Source: Acidobacteriaceae bacterium
Lineage (GTDB): Bacteria; Acidobacteriota; Terriglobia; Terriglobales; Acidobacteriaceae
Direction of reading: 5' to 3'
Length of the DNA stretch: 5,971 bases
NCBI GenBank assembly: GCA_030040175.1
Contig: JASHUF010000411.1
Coordinates: 1 to 5,971 of the forward strand
The notes beneath the pieces were generated by a model. That model was given only the letters and a program-made list of their open reading frames with translations. It was not told the origin of the DNA and did not search any database. Position numbers and translations under genes: made by a program. This document shows positions 3,398 through 5,971 of this stretch, piece after piece; position 1 is the first letter of the stretch; each line of letters begins with the position of its first letter.

Positions 3398-5971
3398 TTA
3401 CTCGGGCAGCGTCAGGGTTTCCTTCCTATGGAAGGTTCCTCTGACGGCGGGCGCGGTTGTGCCGGGCTGGCCGCCGCCGATGGAGACGGTGTAATCGCCT
3501 GGGGCGACGATGATTTCACCGGCATCCGTGACCATGCTCAGATCGCGCGGCGAGAGCGAGAAGCGCACGCGCTCCGAGGCGCCGGGGGCGAGATGGACGC
3601 GCCTGAATCCGCGCAGCGCGCGCAGGGGCGCGCCGGACACGGCGGGGAAGGTGAGGTAGAGCTGGGCGACTTCATCGCCTTCGCGCCGGCCGGTGTTGGT
3701 GACCGTGACCTCCGCGGTGAAGGCGCTGCCGGCTTTGAGGGGTGGCGCAGCCAGATGAAGGCCGCTATACGAAAAGGTGGTGTAGCTGAGGCCGTAGCCG
3801 AAGGGATAGAGCGGCGTGCCGGTGAAGTAGCGGTAGGTGCGGTTCTTCATGGAGTAGTCGTCGAAGGGCGGGAGCTGGTCGATGCCGGTGTAGAAGGTGA
3901 CGGGCAGGCGGCCGGCGGGGTTGTTGCGGCCGGAGAGGGTTTGCGCCACGGCCGTGCCGCCCTCCTCACCGGGATACCAGGCGTCGAGGATGGCGTTGAC
4001 ATGCGTGCTGGCCCAGTTGACGGCGAGCGCGCTGCCGTTGGTGAGGACCACGACCAGCGGCTTGCCGGTTGCGGCGAGGGCTTGGAGCAGATCTTCCTCG
4101 GGCTGCGGAAGATTGAGACTGGTGCGGTCGCCGCCCTTGAAGCCGGGCAGATCGATCTTCATCTCCTCGCCTTCGAGCTGGCCGGTGATGCCGACGACAG
4201 CGATGGTGACGTCAGCGTTGCGCGCGGCGTGGATCGCCGCCGGATCAGGCGCCTGATCCATCTTCATCCAGACGAGACGGGCGCGCGCGAGGGGACGATT
4301 CGCCTGGCTGAAATCGACGGCGACCTGGTAAGGCTTGCCGGCTTCCAGGCGGACGCGGCCCGTCTTGGTTTCAAAGCCGTCGGTGTCGTCGGCGTTGGCG
4401 ATGACTTGCCCATCGAGCGAGACGCGGAAAAAGCCGTCGGCCTGGAGGCCGAGCTCATAGTCGCCGGTGGATTGCGGCGTGAGCGTGGTCTCCCAGCGCA
4501 TGGCGAGCGGCTTGACGCCGGCGGCTTGGGGCGGGAGCGGCTGCGCCGCGGTGTCGATGTCCGGCTCGGTGCGCGAGACCAGGGTGGTGAGATGCGGCTT
4601 GGTCGAAAGATAGGTGACGATGTCGCCTTTGAGGTACGTGGCCTTCACGCCGGGCTCCCCCGCGGTGGTGAGCAGAGCCGAAGGCACCGGCTCATAATCC
4701 TTGCCGAGGAACTGCGTGCCGGGAACGTACTGGATGGAGTCGCCGGCGAACTCCGCGCGGATGCCGTCGAGGATGGAGACAATGCGGGTGGGCATGCCGG
4801 TGTAGTTGCCGAGCAGGACGCGGGTCTGGTCAGCGAGCGGGCCGACGACGGCGATTTTGATGCCGGAGGTTTTGAGCGGGAGGACGCCGTCATTCTTGAG
4901 CAGGACCATGGACTCGTTGGCGAGCCTGAGCGCGAGGGCGCGATGCGCAGGGCTGTTCAGGCCGGACTCGTCGATTTTGGAGTAGGGGTCCATGGAGGGC
5001 GGATCGAACATGCCCAGCTTCATGCGCGCGGTGAAGAGGCGGATGAGGGCGCGGTCGATGTCGCTCTCCTTGAGGTAGCCTTCCTTTACGGCGTCGAGGT
5101 AGGGCTTGTAGTCGTGGTCGTCGGTGACCTTGGTGGTGAAGTCGACGCACTCGTTGTCCATGCCGCGCGCAAGGCTCACGGCTGAAGCCTGGGCCTGCGT
5201 GGGCTCGTAGTGATGGCCGTCAAAGATGTTGCGCACGGCGCCGCAGTCGGAGACGACGTAGCCTCCGAAGTTCCATTTGCCGCGAAGCTGGTCATCGAGG
5301 AGGAACTGGTTGGCGCAGGCGGGCTGGCCGTTGATGCTGTTGTAAGCGCACATGACGGAGCCGGCTTTGCCCTCGACGACGGTGGCGCGAAAGGCGGGAA
5401 GATAGGTGTCGAGCTCGTCGTGCTTGCTGACTGTGACGTCGGCTTCATGGCGCGTGGGCTCGGGGCCGGAGTGCACGGCGAAGTGCTTGGGCGTGGAGAT
5501 GACGCGGTAGTAGTGGGGATCGTCGCCCTGCATGCCGGTGACGAAGGCGACGCCCATGCGCGCGGTGAGGAAGGGGTCTTCACCGTAAGTTTCCTGGCCG
5601 CGGCCCCAGCGGGGATCGCGAAAGATGTTGATGTTGGGGGCCCAAAAATCGAGACCCTGAAAGATGTTGCTGAAGCCGCCATTGGCGCGCAGCGCCTGCA
5701 CGTGCTTGATGCGGCCCTCGATGCCGATGTCGACAGCCATCTGGTGGATGGTCTCGGGATCGAAGGTGGCGGCGAGGGCGATGGGCTCAGGAAACTCGGT
5801 GGTGCCGTTGACGGCCACGCCGTGCAGGGCCTCGCTCCACCAGTCGTAGGCGGGCACGTTGAGGCGGGGGATGGCGCGGGCCTGGTTGACGAGCTGGCCA
5901 GCTTTTTCCTCGAGGGTCATGCGGTGGACAAGATCGGCGGCGCGCTGTGCGGGAGGCAAGGCAGGATTCAG
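3398..5971 (-). CDS. Glycoside hydrolase family 3 with PA14 insert (beta-xylosidase/beta-glucosidase type), N-terminus cut by the window edge
   Basis: 857 residues are visible, numbered from the first codon at the right edge (LNPALPPAQRAADLVHRMTLEEK). The frame is still open there; the TTG at 5959 is unlikely to be the start, and a signal peptide probably lies outside. Order of domains: GH3 TIM barrel about 5-320, with WWSEALHGVA (44-53), WGRGQETYGEDP (122-133), PKHF (161-164) and the nucleophile-type Asp242 in YVVSDCGAV; GH3 C-terminal alpha/beta domain from about 345 (ANESMVLLKNDGVLPL), interrupted by a PA14-like beta domain at about 439-572, and resuming at NADVTIAVVG; fibronectin-III-like domain about 739-834. 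LEGEEM (599-604) holds candidate acid/base glutamates. The WWSEALHGVA and SDCGA motifs resemble beta-xylosidases of the plant BXL and Prevotella Xyl3A type, so a xylosidase is favoured. Beta-glucosidase or arabinosidase cannot be excluded. It removes terminal sugars from oligosaccharides, probably in the periplasm or outside. The stop is TAA. Confidence 0.95.
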   Translation of the reverse strand: MNPALPPAQRAADLVHRMTLEEKAGQLVNQARAIPRLNVPAYDWWSEALHGVAVNGTTEFPEPIALAATFDPETIHQMAVDIGIEGRIKHVQALRANGGFSNIFQGLDFWAPNINIFRDPRWGRGQETYGEDPFLTARMGVAFVTGMQGDDPHYYRVISTPKHFAVHSGPEPTRHEADVTVSKHDELDTYLPAFRATVVEGKAGSVMCAYNSINGQPACANQFLLDDQLRGKWNFGGYVVSDCGAVRNIFDGHHYEPTQAQASAVSLARGMDNECVDFTTKVTDDHDYKPYLDAVKEGYLKESDIDRALIRLFTARMKLGMFDPPSMDPYSKIDESGLNSPAHRALALRLANESMVLLKNDGVLPLKTSGIKIAVVGPLADQTRVLLGNYTGMPTRIVSILDGIRAEFAGDSIQYVPGTQFLGKDYEPVPSALLTTAGEPGVKATYLKGDIVTYLSTKPHLTTLVSRTEPDIDTAAQPLPPQAAGVKPLAMRWETTLTPQSTGDYELGLQADGFFRVSLDGQVIANADDTDGFETKTGRVRLEAGKPYQVAVDFSQANRPLARARLVWMKMDQAPDPAAIHAARNADVTIAVVGITGQLEGEEMKIDLPGFKGGDRTSLNLPQPEEDLLQALAATGKPLVVVLTNGSALAVNWASTHVNAILDAWYPGEEGGTAVAQTLSGRNNPAGRLPVTFYTGIDQLPPFDDYSMKNRTYRYFTGTPLYPFGYGLSYTTFSYSGLHLAAPPLKAGSAFTAEVTVTNTGRREGDEVAQLYLTFPAVSGAPLRALRGFRRVHLAPGASERVRFSLSPRDLSMVTDAGEIIVAPGDYTVSIGGGQPGTTAPAVRGTFHRKETLTLPE

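Noticed and set aside
3371..3415. GGTTCGAA reminiscent of a tRNA T-loop
   Set aside because: The flanking bases do not form a T-stem, and no acceptor, D or anticodon arms can be placed on either strand.
2559..3494. Plus-strand frame of 311 codons across the TonB gene and the gap
   Set aside because: Shadow of the TonB gene on the opposite strand, with no motif of its own; it runs on into the glycosidase end by chance.
3428..5185. Long plus-strand open frame (585 codons) opposite the GH3 gene
   Set aside because: Low-complexity composition rich in Gly, Ala, Val, Glu and Asp, no family motifs, and fully antisense to a clear GH3 enzyme.

Overview
This window looks like chromosomal DNA of a GC-rich Gram-negative heterotroph, most likely an acidobacterium of the Terriglobia type. 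The LPS gene lpxC and a TonB-family protein show an outer membrane. The family 3 glycosidase with a PA14 insert, the Tat-exported propeller lactonase and the style of intergenic palindrome are all familiar from that group. The phylum call is inference from composition and gene style, not from a marker gene or a search.

Layout. (1) 1-645, plus strand: the 3' two-thirds of lpxC (lipid A synthesis), cut by the left edge. (2) 646-839: gap between convergent genes, holding one copy of a palindromic repeat (701-792). (3) 840-2015, minus strand: a Tat-exported seven-bladed propeller lactonase of the YbhE/Pgl family. (4) 2016-2320: gap with the second, longer copy of the repeat (2173-2297), same orientation. 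(5) 2321-3028, minus strand: a TonB-like energy transducer with one membrane segment, a proline-rich stalk and a TonB C-terminal domain. (6) 3029-3397: gap with a symmetrical 52-nt imperfect palindrome (3289-3340), smaller hairpins and a speculative ECF-type promoter. (7) 3398-5971, minus strand: a large family 3 glycoside hydrolase with a PA14 insert, cut by the right edge at its N-terminus.

The three minus-strand genes could share a theme of plant-polymer sugar use. The hydrolase would release xylose or glucose outside the cytoplasm, TonB would energise outer-membrane uptake, and the exported lactonase would open a sugar lactone in the periplasm. They are separated by gaps of about 300-370 bp, so a single tight operon is unlikely. 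lpxC is functionally unrelated.

The most unusual content lies between the genes. A two-copy REP/MITE-like palindrome flanks the lactonase gene; its arms change in a compensated way and its centre differs completely between copies. An unrelated long palindrome sits just past the end of the hydrolase gene. None of these has a U-tract, so they are not ordinary intrinsic terminators. I see no CRISPR array, transposase, tRNA, rRNA or clear defence system.
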